Below, piece after piece: positions 1-9,280 of a stretch of DNA of 49,173 nucleotides. The position numbers and the translations under genes are program-made. Under the pieces are notes generated by a model, which was not told where the DNA came from, made no database searches, and worked only from the letters and a program-made list of their open reading frames with translations. This stretch comes from an uncultured Arenicella sp. (GTDB taxonomy: Bacteria > Pseudomonadota > Gammaproteobacteria > Arenicellales > Arenicellaceae). The stretch covers positions 1-49,173 of the forward strand of contig CAKZRZ010000130.1 of the NCBI GenBank assembly GCA_937918955.1, read 5' to 3'. Position 1 is the first letter of the stretch, and each line of letters begins with the position of its first letter.

Positions 1-141
1 CTATTTATTTATTGGCGAATTTTTACGTAAAATTTAGTGCGGTTGACATATATATACCCTCCCTACGGTCGGCCCTAGGGTGGGACTACCCCCCTGTCTT
101 GTCAAATTAACTTTTTGTAATCTTTTCGTAAGGTTCTGTTC
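1..141. repeat. Terminal direct repeat, left copy (identical to 49033-49173)
   Basis: Starts ctatttatttattggcgaat and ends gtaaggttctgttc; the same 141 bases recur at the window end. Confidence 0.97.
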
Positions 142-328
142 CACTGTTGTTCGCGTGTGACACTGTGTCGCATTGACATGTTATATTGTAACTTAATCGT
201 TCGCGTGTAAAAAGCGCGTCAAGTAAAAATGCGTCAAGTTAATAATGATTAATGTGCGCGTAATGTTACGGTATCCCCTTGAGTCGTGAGTGTGATGTTA
301 TAACGTAACATTAGCACCTTAAATAAAA

Positions 329-356
329 CGCGTGAAAGCGGGGAGACTTTCACGCG
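329..356 (-). terminator. Rho-independent terminator downstream of the 381-668 gene
   Basis: Perfect 10-bp inverted repeat CGCGTGAAAG-cggggaga-CTTTCACGCG, followed on the minus strand by TTTTATTT. Confidence 0.8.
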
Positions 357-380
357 CATGATGCGTTACGGTTTCATATG

Positions 381-668
381 CTATCCTTTCCAGTTTACCG
401 CGTGATTACGCTCACGCCGCTTATAAGCGCTTAAAGCATCGGCAAATGATTTAACGTAATTGCCGTTATGGTAAGACGCGATTCCGTCTTCTTGAATTAC
501 AAACGAATGGACGCAATAGCCATTACCGCGTGAATTGATTGCAAGGCCGTTGCGTAATGACCCGCGCCCTTTCGCCTCTATCAATACGCATTCTTGCAAC
601 TGCCAGCCATTTAAATCACTTGCCGCGTCTAATGCGCTCAAATCTTGTTTCGTAATTTCTAAAGTCAT
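381..668 (-). CDS. Small hypothetical protein (probable start MTLEITKQ; ORF extends to 740)
   Basis: ORF track; internal ATG at 668 with GAGAA upstream; terminator follows. Confidence 0.6.
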   Translation of the reverse strand: MTLEITKQDLSALDAASDLNGWQLQECVLIEAKGRGSLRNGLAINSRGNGYCVHSFVIQEDGIASYHNGNYVKSFADALSAYKRRERNHAVNWKG

Positions 669-805
669 TTTATTCTCTTTCAATTGATTTAATACGTTCT
701 TATACCATTCTTTTATGAACGTAATATGAACGAAACACATTAATTCGTCCTTTTCGCGTAATTATTTTACAGAAAATTCGTTTTAAACGCGTAAAAATGT
801 GGCTC

Positions 806-1042
806 TCAAACTTTTCCACCTAATCCCCTATTAACCCTCTCAATCCCCTGCTGATATCTACGCGGATTGTCGGATTGTAAGCTGTCACGCGTTGTTATTA
901 CGTGTTGTTTGAATAAGTGGTGATTAAAACGCGGGTTTGTTGTTGATAGTGTAGACGCTAATCCGTTTATTTGTGAGTCGTTTAGTTGATAGATTGCCGC
1001 GAATTGAGCGAGTTTGTTTATGTCTTGGGGTGAAATGGTCAT
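806..1042 (-). CDS. Hypothetical protein, 78 aa
   Basis: ORF closely spaced with neighbour. Confidence 0.6.
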   Translation of the reverse strand: MTISPQDINKLAQFAAIYQLNDSQINGLASTLSTTNPRFNHHLFKQHVITTRDSLQSDNPRRYQQGIERVNRGLGGKV

Positions 1043-1044
1043 TT

Positions 1045-1302
1045 TTAGTCCTTAGTTTGGTCGGCTTCTATACGTATTGCGGCGCGATTAAATTCAACAC
1101 CGCAGCGCGCGCCTTGGTTAAGTGTAAACCAATTGAATAATTTTGTTTGGTTAGCGTCTTTTATGTTTAACGGCGCGTAGCGGTCTATGAAATATTTTGA
1201 AAAGCTCATGGCTTGTTTTTGCGTTAATCCGTTTAAAACGCACGTACTAGCGGCCATTGTTAAATGGATTAATTCGACATTGTATAAGGTTTTGTAAGTC
1301 AT
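1045..1302 (-). CDS. Hypothetical protein, 85 aa
   Basis: ORF 3 bp from next gene. Confidence 0.6.
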   Translation of the reverse strand: MTYKTLYNVELIHLTMAASTCVLNGLTQKQAMSFSKYFIDRYAPLNIKDANQTKLFNWFTLNQGARCGVEFNRAAIRIEADQTKD

Positions 1303-1390
1303 AGTATTTATTACCTTTCTAAATTGATAGTTACATATTACACATTACGTTTAAACGGTCAATATCTAATTTCGTTTAAATAATAAAAAA

Positions 1391-1414
1391 CCCCGCATGA
1401 ATTAACACGCGGGG
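1391..1414 (-). terminator. Rho-independent terminator downstream of the 1440-2237 gene
   Basis: CCCCGC-12nt-GCGGGG, followed on the minus strand by TTTTTTATTATTT. Confidence 0.85.
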
Positions 1415-1439
1415 CAAGTTGGGGGAAAATTTAAACGTT

Positions 1440-2237
1440 TTAGAACGTGAAGTCGGTGTCGGCTTCAATTTGTTCTTCAACGTTATATTCAGCTTTTTCG
1501 CGTAAGTCGAGTTGTGACTTAAACCAGTCAGAGGTTACGACCACGCCTTTCTTGTCTTGGATTTTTGGCTTGTCGTCCGTTGGTTCAAGCTCAATCCGTG
1601 AAATAGCCGCTTTCATAAGCTTAACGAAAAGGTTATCACTTTCCGCATGCGGATAATGGAATTTAGCATACGCCGCGTTTGTCATAGCTTCCATTGTTTC
1701 GCGTTTTGAAAGGTTGTAAACCTTAAGAGACTTAATAGCCTCTTTAATAAGCGGATAAAGAGCGTCAAAACTAGGCGAGTAAACCGCAGCAATACCGCTT
1801 GAAGCACGCGTTACGAATTGGCGCACAGTTTGCGGAAAGTTTGGTTCCCCTTCCGCTTCTGCGTTAAGAATGTGACGACGTGCCATATCCGTCAAACGGC
1901 CTACATGACGCATGCGGTTTAAATCTGATATATAGTCAGGCGCAGCGGCAACGATTGTTTCAACGCTTGGTGTTACCCAAAGAAACACACCGTCATAGCT
2001 TTCGCTTTCACGGCTTGAATATGTCGCTACAGTGATTTCCCAATCGTCGGGAATATCGTCTGGGGCATTAGACATTAATTCCATTGTATCGGCGTCAAAG
2101 TCGCTAGCACCCTCTACACGTGCAACGATAGCGTCATAAACGTCATTCATTGTTTCTTCGCCTATTTTGCCGTGAGGGCCTTCTAGGTCATCAATTGTTT
2201 CAACTTCGTCTTTATCGTTTTGATTTTGTTCTGACAT
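1440..2237 (-). CDS. Acidic hypothetical protein, 265 aa; first leftward gene from the control region
   Basis: Long ORF with its own terminator; N-terminus rich in D/E. Confidence 0.85.
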   Translation of the reverse strand: MSEQNQNDKDEVETIDDLEGPHGKIGEETMNDVYDAIVARVEGASDFDADTMELMSNAPDDIPDDWEITVATYSSRESESYDGVFLWVTPSVETIVAAAPDYISDLNRMRHVGRLTDMARRHILNAEAEGEPNFPQTVRQFVTRASSGIAAVYSPSFDALYPLIKEAIKSLKVYNLSKRETMEAMTNAAYAKFHYPHAESDNLFVKLMKAAISRIELEPTDDKPKIQDKKGVVVTSDWFKSQLDLREKAEYNVEEQIEADTDFTF

Positions 2238-2239
2238 AA

Positions 2240-3060
2240 AATAAACTCCATAATTGTCATAAGTGATGCATGAGCAACATTGCCCATAAATTTATAATAC
2301 AGAATTAATAAAGCGTTGCAAGTGCTATTTTTACATAAAATGCGTTTTTATCGGCTGAATAGCCTGCTTAATAATACTATAATGTAAATTAACGTTAAAT
2401 TACTGACGAATGTCACCTCTCAATGCATAAGCACCTAAAAACGTTAAATTATATAGTTAATATATATTTATGGTTTTACGTTTGAATTTCATCAGTCGCG
2501 CCGATTTTCAGCAAATTACGCGTTGCAAGGCTGAAACTACGTAGAAAGCTCGGCCAAGGGGCAAACTGACCGCAGAAAAATTACCTAACCACTTACCTAA
2601 AATCGTTCCCCGCAGACCCCCACCCTTCTCGTTAATTTCTGCGAGAATTATCAATTTGTAATTCTATTTTTATTAATTCTATTTTTCTCATTTTATTTTA
2701 AATCGCGATTAATTTTCTCGTAAAGCGCGCTGGATTATTCGCATTATGATTTCTACGTTTGTTTATATTAAAATATCATATTTTTGTAATCTTCGCTCGG
2801 TTAAATAATCGTGGATAATTCGCGCCAAATCGCCAACGAAGTCGGCAAATTAAAAGCAAAATTGGATTTTGAATACGAGTAAAATCGCGTTTTGTTTCAA
2901 CGAACGTTTTGCGTTTGTAATTCACTTTTTCGCGTTGTATAATGTAGCGGGGGTAATTTCTGCAAGGTTAGGTAAGAGTAAGGTTAGGTTTAAGTGTTGC
3001 ATTTTTATCACACTTTGCTAAAGCACTGATTTTACGTGGTTTTTTACCCAAAATAACGCT
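2240..3060. promoter_or_regulatory. Divergent noncoding control region, possible replication origin
   Basis: No credible ORF for ~820 bp between divergent blocks; AT-rich; contains a promoter and short repeats. Confidence 0.6.
2915..2943 (+). promoter_or_regulatory. Candidate sigma70 promoter for the rightward block
   Basis: TTGTAA (2915-2920), 17-bp spacer, TATAAT (2938-2943). Confidence 0.55.
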
Positions 3061-3128
3061 TGTTTTTGGTTAGCTTCTGGGTTAGTCTGACAGAGTGCAA
3101 GCTAACCCAAGCCATAGGAGTACCTAAG

Positions 3129-4355
3129 ATGGGCCGATTGAATAAAATATTAAGAACGAAAATCCTGCCGCAAAGCGTAAATGCGAATGCAATTCGTCAT
3201 ATAGACGTTGACGGTGAAACGAAAATAATACGAACAGAGATAGTAAAAGACTTTTTGCCGCGTATAACTAAAGCCGAATTACCTCACGTTGATATTAGAA
3301 GTGTAACGGATGCAACGCGATTTGTGCAGGATTGCGAAAAAGTTTATACTTTGCTCCAGTCTAAAGCGCAAAATTTGAGTTTAAACGACGAAGTTTTTTG
3401 TTCAAAAACAGGGCGGTTTTTATTCACATTAGACGCGGAAAATTTAAAGCTCTATGAAATGATGCAAAATGAGAATAACCAAAACAGAACGTTAGCGTTA
3501 TATACATCTACAGTCGCGCCGCATTTTATAAACACTTCGCCCGAGCAACTTGATAAATTGCGAATTGTTGACCCCGTTGGCTTATTCGTTTGGCTTGCTT
3601 CGCGTTTAGCGGGTTCTAGAAAAGAAAGCTTTGACAAGGCGCAAACAAAAGCCAAGACTTTAAACGATAAATTAGTATTTATCAACGAAAAAGCGCGTAC
3701 ATTTGATTTAATAGCGCAATACGCGCTAGAAAGCGACGAAAATCAACTTAAATTAGCCGTTTGTAACGATTTTATGTTAAAAATTCTTGCTATTGCTTCG
3801 CATAACGGCCTATACCGCGAATTTCGTTCTCACAAGCCGTTATTTGTTTCGTTAACAAACTGCGCGAAAGACTTAGACGCGTGGGCGAATTGGTTAAAAG
3901 AAACGTTTTCGTTAATTGCCGATAAATTGAGTAAAGGTGGTAAAACGGACAATTCAGAAGTGGGAATGACGCGTAAAGCTCAAATCATGCAGGGCGATAG
4001 TTCAATGCGTGAAACTATTACGCGTGATTTAAACGGACGCGGTAAAAAACGGCAATGGCTGAAACGTCTAGGAATTAATGTTTTAGTTTTAAATCATATT
4101 CTTGATACAATTACAGAAGACGAATTGTTAATGCCCAAGCTTAAAGACGGTGCGTGGCCTATTGACAAGTTAAATGATATTGACGTTAAAAATCAAGTCC
4201 ATAACACGCTTGTAATTAAAACGCAAGGTAACGCGGGAATGCTTAAAGGTAACGAAAAGCGCGCGAATACAGCGCGTAAGAAATTACGTAAAGCCGTTGA
4301 AGTTAGCGACTTTTTAGATATGGCAGACATTAAGCCAGTGAGATTTATGCCATGA
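3129..4355 (+). CDS. Early protein of unknown function, ~408 aa
   Basis: ATG at 3129 with AGGAG 8 nt upstream; in frame with the track ORF from 3060; stop overlaps helicase start. Confidence 0.85.
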   Translation: MGRLNKILRTKILPQSVNANAIRHIDVDGETKIIRTEIVKDFLPRITKAELPHVDIRSVTDATRFVQDCEKVYTLLQSKAQNLSLNDEVFCSKTGRFLFTLDAENLKLYEMMQNENNQNRTLALYTSTVAPHFINTSPEQLDKLRIVDPVGLFVWLASRLAGSRKESFDKAQTKAKTLNDKLVFINEKARTFDLIAQYALESDENQLKLAVCNDFMLKILAIASHNGLYREFRSHKPLFVSLTNCAKDLDAWANWLKETFSLIADKLSKGGKTDNSEVGMTRKAQIMQGDSSMRETITRDLNGRGKKRQWLKRLGINVLVLNHILDTITEDELLMPKLKDGAWPIDKLNDIDVKNQVHNTLVIKTQGNAGMLKGNEKRANTARKKLRKAVEVSDFLDMADIKPVRFMP

Positions 4356-6463
4356 GCCGCCTTGCAAAATTACGCGCGAAAAAGAGTGAAGAAAATAAAA
4401 TAGATTTTTCTGCGTTAAAGGTTACGTGCAAAGAGTGTGGCGAAGTTTCCGTATGTCAAACGTGTAATAATTGTTTTGACTGTCACGTAGGCGGGTGCGG
4501 TAAATGCGTACCTAACGACGCTACATTAAACGCAGAGCGCCCTAAGACAGCTAAAGCTGAAAAACCTCTTTCACGTCTCGAACGCGCAAAGATTAAAACA
4601 AAGTCCCGCGAACAAAAAGAAGAAGAGTTAAAACGTTTTAACCGTTCAATGGGCCAACACGGTCGCCACGTTGAAAAACATTCTGAACCTGAACCCGTAA
4701 AAACGGGAGTCATATCGGCAAAGAACGTACATTCATCCCGCCTTGCACGTTTAGGCTTGTCAAAATCGCGTGACCAAGACACAACGGCTCGACGCGTAAA
4801 GGTTCAACTTAACACCGACGATAGTCATTTAAACGTTGGTAATGCGTACGACGATACGGGCACGAAATCCGCATTAATTGCAAAGTATAAACTCGAAGAA
4901 TTAGAAAACGATAATTCGCCGTTTAAAATCGTACCGTATGAAATTCTTGACCAATCTCAAAAGGACGCGGTTGAGGGCGTTGTAACGCATAAATATTGCA
5001 TAATAAACGGGCCAGCGGGTACGGGTAAAACAACCGTTACACAGCACGTAGTAGAGCGCGAAAAAGAGGACGTTACGTGGATGCGCGCAAGCTCGTTACG
5101 GCGCAACTACGAAGCTTCAAAAGAAATTCCCGCAGTCGCGTTTGTAGCTTTTACAGGCAAAGCAACGCAGAACATGCGTGAAAAGCTCCCGCCCGAATTT
5201 CGTGACCATAATTGTATGACAATGCACCGCATGCTCGGTTACGCGCCTGTTTACGAGGAAGCTTTTAACGAAAAAGGCGAAGTATATCAGAAAATGATAT
5301 TCCAACCGTCGTATGACGTTCATAATACGTTAAAATGGGAAATTATATATATCGACGAGGCAGGAATGGCCCCCGCGAAACTTGTAAATCAAATTATAGC
5401 TTTCGCGCCTAATGCTAAGATACGTTTTATCGGTGACAGCGCTCAACTTCCCGCCGTTCACGGTCTTGCCCCGTTTAACGCGTATTTAACGTCATTACCC
5501 ACGTACACCTTAACAAAGGTACACCGTACTGACGACCAAGACCTTGTTATGCACGCTACGCGTATTCGTAACGGTGAACGGGTTGAGTTTAATCGTCAAA
5601 ACTGCTTTAGTAAATTAATTTCGCCAAATCAGGCAAAAGCGCAAGGTCAAGCGGTCAGTGCGATTGTAAATTTACACGCAAGCGGTGATTTTGACCCCGC
5701 GTTGGATACTATAATAACGCCTATCAACGAAAAAGAAATGGGACAAAAAGAATTAAACCGTATGTTACGGCGTCATTTTAATCCTGATAATCCTGTTGTC
5801 GTTATCAACGCGATAACCCAAACGTGTCGCTACGCAGTTGGCGACAAAGTTATGGTGTTATCGAATGATGATGAAAGCGGCCTTACAAACGGAATGACTG
5901 GCTGGATTGTTGAAATAGAACGTAACGGCCTTTGTACGCGTAATGAAGCGCAAGACTTTAAAACGCCTGATACGATTTCACTCGCGGCAGTTGTTCCAGA
6001 GGATGAAAAAGAAAAAGGCAAGCGTCAAGCTTCGCATATTACATATGTTTATTTCCCTACCGCGTATAGTGAAGATAAAATCGTAACGTTTAGTACGCAA
6101 GGGCAATACAACGCGTTGTCTCATGGTTATGTTTCAACGTGTCATAAGGCACAAGGTTCTGAATATCGTAACGTAATTGTCGTTATGCACCCGCAAGGTA
6201 AAAGACTTATCAATAGAGAGTGGTTTTACACAGCATGGACGCGGGCAAAAGAGAAAGTTTACGTTCTTAGTGACTTAAACTCGCTCGCGTGTGCAAGAAA
6301 TAAACAAGTTTTAAAGGGTACGACCGTACAAGACAAAGCAGAAAAGTTTATTGAAAAGCACCGCGCGAAAATAGAAATGAATACCCAATTTTTTGACGAC
6401 GTGCTAATGGGGCACGAAGACGAACGTTTTTCTTGGGACGTTCCCGTACTGTTAGAGGAGTAA
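4352..6463 (+). CDS. SF1 DNA helicase (RecD/Dda-like) with N-terminal Cys cluster
   Basis: Walker A GPAGTGKTT, Walker B IIYIDEAGM, motif III FIGDSAQLPAV, C-terminal STCHKAQGSEYRNVIV; N-terminal CKECGEVSVCQTCNNCFDC. Confidence 0.9.
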   Translation: MSRLAKLRAKKSEENKIDFSALKVTCKECGEVSVCQTCNNCFDCHVGGCGKCVPNDATLNAERPKTAKAEKPLSRLERAKIKTKSREQKEEELKRFNRSMGQHGRHVEKHSEPEPVKTGVISAKNVHSSRLARLGLSKSRDQDTTARRVKVQLNTDDSHLNVGNAYDDTGTKSALIAKYKLEELENDNSPFKIVPYEILDQSQKDAVEGVVTHKYCIINGPAGTGKTTVTQHVVEREKEDVTWMRASSLRRNYEASKEIPAVAFVAFTGKATQNMREKLPPEFRDHNCMTMHRMLGYAPVYEEAFNEKGEVYQKMIFQPSYDVHNTLKWEIIYIDEAGMAPAKLVNQIIAFAPNAKIRFIGDSAQLPAVHGLAPFNAYLTSLPTYTLTKVHRTDDQDLVMHATRIRNGERVEFNRQNCFSKLISPNQAKAQGQAVSAIVNLHASGDFDPALDTIITPINEKEMGQKELNRMLRRHFNPDNPVVVINAITQTCRYAVGDKVMVLSNDDESGLTNGMTGWIVEIERNGLCTRNEAQDFKTPDTISLAAVVPEDEKEKGKRQASHITYVYFPTAYSEDKIVTFSTQGQYNALSHGYVSTCHKAQGSEYRNVIVVMHPQGKRLINREWFYTAWTRAKEKVYVLSDLNSLACARNKQVLKGTTVQDKAEKFIEKHRAKIEMNTQFFDDVLMGHEDERFSWDVPVLLEE

Positions 6464-6466
6464 ACG

Positions 6467-6592
6467 ATGAAAAACCGTAAACCATACCCTAACAGTTTAA
6501 ATTCAAAACTCGTCGATTGGATTATGACAATTACGTTCTTTATATTCTTTTGGGCACTTGTTAGTGCGATTGTCTGGAGGATTACAGCGTGA
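6467..6592 (+). CDS. 41-aa single-TM membrane protein (not in ORF track)
   Basis: MKNRKPYPNSLNSKLVDWIMTITFFIFFWALVSAIVWRITA; AGGAG at 6456-6460; stop overlaps next start. Confidence 0.65.
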   Translation: MKNRKPYPNSLNSKLVDWIMTITFFIFFWALVSAIVWRITA

Positions 6593-7254
6593 GTGATATT
6601 GAAAACATTAAACGTAAAATATCCGCGTTAATGGCGAAAGCCGAAAGTACGGATAATGAAAACGAAGCTTTAGCGTTTATGTCTAAGGCAAAGGATTTAC
6701 TCGACCAGCACCAAATCGACGCGCTAACATTAGGTACGAAAAACGATTTAATGGGCCAGCAATTCGGTGCAACGTGGAAAGAGGGCAATCCATATAAACG
6801 TGATTTATTTTTTGCAGTTTCCGCGTATTACGGATGCAAGGGTATATCTGTAAGCCGATATAAGAAAGACCCCATAGGCATGATATGCGGGCGTGAGAGC
6901 GCCAGAATTGTTTTTGGGTATATGTGGCCCTTTATCCTTAAACAAGTCACCAGAGAGGCTAAAAAGCTGCCTAACGTCAAATTGACAGAAGCTAGAAGGC
7001 AGGTTTCAGACGCATTGAGGCTCAGGATAGCAAAATTAAACCTTGAACGCGAAAACACCGAATCACTTGACCAACGTAAAAGCGGATTAATTCTTCTCGA
7101 TGAATTAGACTTATTCGTCGAAAAGAATTATCCGGAGTTAAGGAAAGTTTCAAAGCCCTACAGTATGTCACGTAAAGCAATGGAATTGGCTAACAATATA
7201 AGTTTGAGCGAACAGTTAAAACGTAAAAGTGAAATTAAAAGAATAGGAAATTGA
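6589..7254 (+). CDS. DUF2786 domain protein
   Basis: IKRKISALMAKAESTDNENEALAFMSKAKDLLDQHQI matches the DUF2786 pattern; GTG start. Confidence 0.75.
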   Translation: MSDIENIKRKISALMAKAESTDNENEALAFMSKAKDLLDQHQIDALTLGTKNDLMGQQFGATWKEGNPYKRDLFFAVSAYYGCKGISVSRYKKDPIGMICGRESARIVFGYMWPFILKQVTREAKKLPNVKLTEARRQVSDALRLRIAKLNLERENTESLDQRKSGLILLDELDLFVEKNYPELRKVSKPYSMSRKAMELANNISLSEQLKRKSEIKRIGN

Positions 7255-7255
7255 T

Positions 7256-8083
7256 ATGAGTAATCTTATAGAACGATATAAACTTCAAAACAGCGAATTT
7301 GTTAACTACGTACAAAAATTATACAATCAGCGCGAAGAGTTAAAACACGCAAACGAGCAACAACGTAATATTATTCGGGATTTAAGCGAAACGATTGATT
7401 TACGTAATAAAGAAATTGACGATTTACAACAAACGTTGGCAAATTATCAGCCGCCAAAGGAAACGTACGTAGAAGAGCATTACGACCGTATGGATACCGT
7501 TACGCTTAAAAAAGCGTTAAATCCATACAAACCCAAAATCGCAATAATTATTGGTCATGATGCACTCGTACAAGGTGCAATTAGCCCATTTTTAAATAAA
7601 ACGGAATGGGAGTTTTATAACGCGCAAGCTGTAAATGGTATCGGCGCGGGCAACATTTTATTTTACCGAAACCGTAACGGCGTATCATCGGCTCATGACG
7701 CCATTCGCGCGCATCCTAGGCAGTTTGACCTTGTTTTAGAGTTTCATTTTAACGCGTTCAGTAACCCGCAAGCAAACGGAGCAGAAATCCTTATGGCAGA
7801 ATACCTTAATAAATTTGAGCGTACACTTGCAGACCACGTTTTACAAGAGTGGTGCCATACGTTTGGCTTACGCGATAGAGGTTTAAAGTTTCCCGCTAAA
7901 GGCGCACGCGGATTTAAAAACGTAAACGGATTTACTGATGCACCTACGTTTTTACTTGAGCCGTTCTTCGGAACAAACGAAACTGACTGTGATAAAATTA
8001 AAAACGTAAACATCGTCGAATGGTTTGTAAACGAATTTGCTAAACGCCTCATCGAACAAAATAACGAGAAATCAAATGCCTAA
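7256..8083 (+). CDS. N-acetylmuramoyl-L-alanine amidase (Amidase_3-like) endolysin with N-terminal coiled coil
   Basis: IIIGHDALVQGA, LVLEFHFNAF, GAEILM, RDRGLK, PTFLLEPFFGTN. Confidence 0.8.
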   Translation: MSNLIERYKLQNSEFVNYVQKLYNQREELKHANEQQRNIIRDLSETIDLRNKEIDDLQQTLANYQPPKETYVEEHYDRMDTVTLKKALNPYKPKIAIIIGHDALVQGAISPFLNKTEWEFYNAQAVNGIGAGNILFYRNRNGVSSAHDAIRAHPRQFDLVLEFHFNAFSNPQANGAEILMAEYLNKFERTLADHVLQEWCHTFGLRDRGLKFPAKGARGFKNVNGFTDAPTFLLEPFFGTNETDCDKIKNVNIVEWFVNEFAKRLIEQNNEKSNA

Positions 8084-8630
8084 AGACCTAAATAACCCTA
8101 TCCACGACTATCCGCGTTTTCAGACTGGCCCTGACGCGTTAAACGCTTTTCTCGAAGCAACGAAAACTACGCCAACCGTAGGGCAGAGCGTTTACGAGTT
8201 CACTATACGCGGCCGCAATGAACGTGACGCAGACAATTTCGTTCAAGCTATGCGCGGGGCATTATCAAAACACCGTAGACGGTTCAAACAGAAATACGGA
8301 CGTAAACCGCAAAGTTTCACAATGAGCGTAGTCTCTAAAACTGTAGATAAAGACAACGGCTTAGTCTTAATTGCGCTCGGTAGGAAGCAACGCGGAAAGA
8401 GTACAGAAACGCTCGGCATTGAGTTAATGGCCTTAATGACAAAAGATTTTGACAAGCAAAACTCTAGTTGGGCGCGAATGTTGAAACGATTAACGGAAGA
8501 ACCTGAAATAGACGTTGACGCGGACGATTGGGACGCGCTAGCTTTAGCAATTATTCTCGTTTACCAGCAAAACGCGGTCTACAAAGGCTACGACAAAATG
8601 CGAAACGTTCATATAATAGGAAGAACGTAA
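8076..8630 (+). CDS. Hypothetical basic protein
   Basis: ATG at 8076 (MPKDLNNP), overlapping endolysin end. Confidence 0.75.
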   Translation: MPKDLNNPIHDYPRFQTGPDALNAFLEATKTTPTVGQSVYEFTIRGRNERDADNFVQAMRGALSKHRRRFKQKYGRKPQSFTMSVVSKTVDKDNGLVLIALGRKQRGKSTETLGIELMALMTKDFDKQNSSWARMLKRLTEEPEIDVDADDWDALALAIILVYQQNAVYKGYDKMRNVHIIGRT

Positions 8631-8640
8631 AAACTTTCGC

Positions 8641-8668
8641 TTGACTTTTCGAGATAAACATGCATAAT
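8641..8668 (+). promoter_or_regulatory. Candidate sigma70 promoter
   Basis: TTGACT, 16-bp spacer, CATAAT, in an intergenic gap. Confidence 0.45.
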
Positions 8669-8704
8669 AAAACTCTAAATTCTAAATGTAACGGAAAATT
8701 TTAA

Positions 8705-9280
8705 ATGAATATATTTGTATTAGACCAATGTCCTATAAAATCCGCTCGAATGCATTGCGATAAACACGTAATTAAAATGATACTTGAAACCGCGCAAATG
8801 CTTTCGACCGCGCATCATGTGCTAAACTCACCGCTGGCTGATGAATTATACGCGAAAACTCACGAAAATCACCCGTGTTCGGTTTGGGTACGTAAATCAG
8901 TGCGTAATTACGAATGGGCTTTCGTATTATTCGCGGAATTATCTAAAATATATCGCGAAGCTACAGGAAAAACGCACAAAACGTGGAATACGTTAGGCTT
9001 ACTTTTAGCAATTCCCCCGAAAAATATACCAAGTAAGCCGCGTACACCGTTTGCTATTGCAATGCCTAGTAATTTATCGCGCCGTAACCACCCTATCGAA
9101 AGTTACCGTAATTACTACTGTAAAGAAAAAGCGCGTATTGCCAAATTTACGTATAATCCTAAACCTTCATGGTTTAACGACGAATATGTCCTGCCTATTA
9201 AACGTCGAGGCGGATATAAACCTACAGGACGTTTAGCTTTATTAAATTCTAAAGGAGTAAAAAGTGTCCCGACTATCTAA
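8705..9280 (+). CDS. Phage protein resembling pyrimidine-dimer glycosylase-annotated family
   Basis: MNIFVLDQCPIKSARMHCDKHVIKMILETAQMLSTAHH signature. Confidence 0.55.
   Translation: MNIFVLDQCPIKSARMHCDKHVIKMILETAQMLSTAHHVLNSPLADELYAKTHENHPCSVWVRKSVRNYEWAFVLFAELSKIYREATGKTHKTWNTLGLLLAIPPKNIPSKPRTPFAIAMPSNLSRRNHPIESYRNYYCKEKARIAKFTYNPKPSWFNDEYVLPIKRRGGYKPTGRLALLNSKGVKSVPTI

Noticed and set aside
43-105. TTGACA motifs on both strands in the terminal repeat as promoters
   Set aside because: No matching -10 at proper spacing on either strand.
1447-1656. Plus-strand ORF at 1447-1656
   Set aside because: Antisense to the 265-aa gene, no independent support.
3452-3685. Opposite-strand ORFs within strong genes (e.g. 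3452-3685, 4483-4782, 20654-21070, 35059-35574, 42876-43262)
   Set aside because: Antisense to well-supported coding genes with low-complexity, non-family-like products; shadow ORFs.
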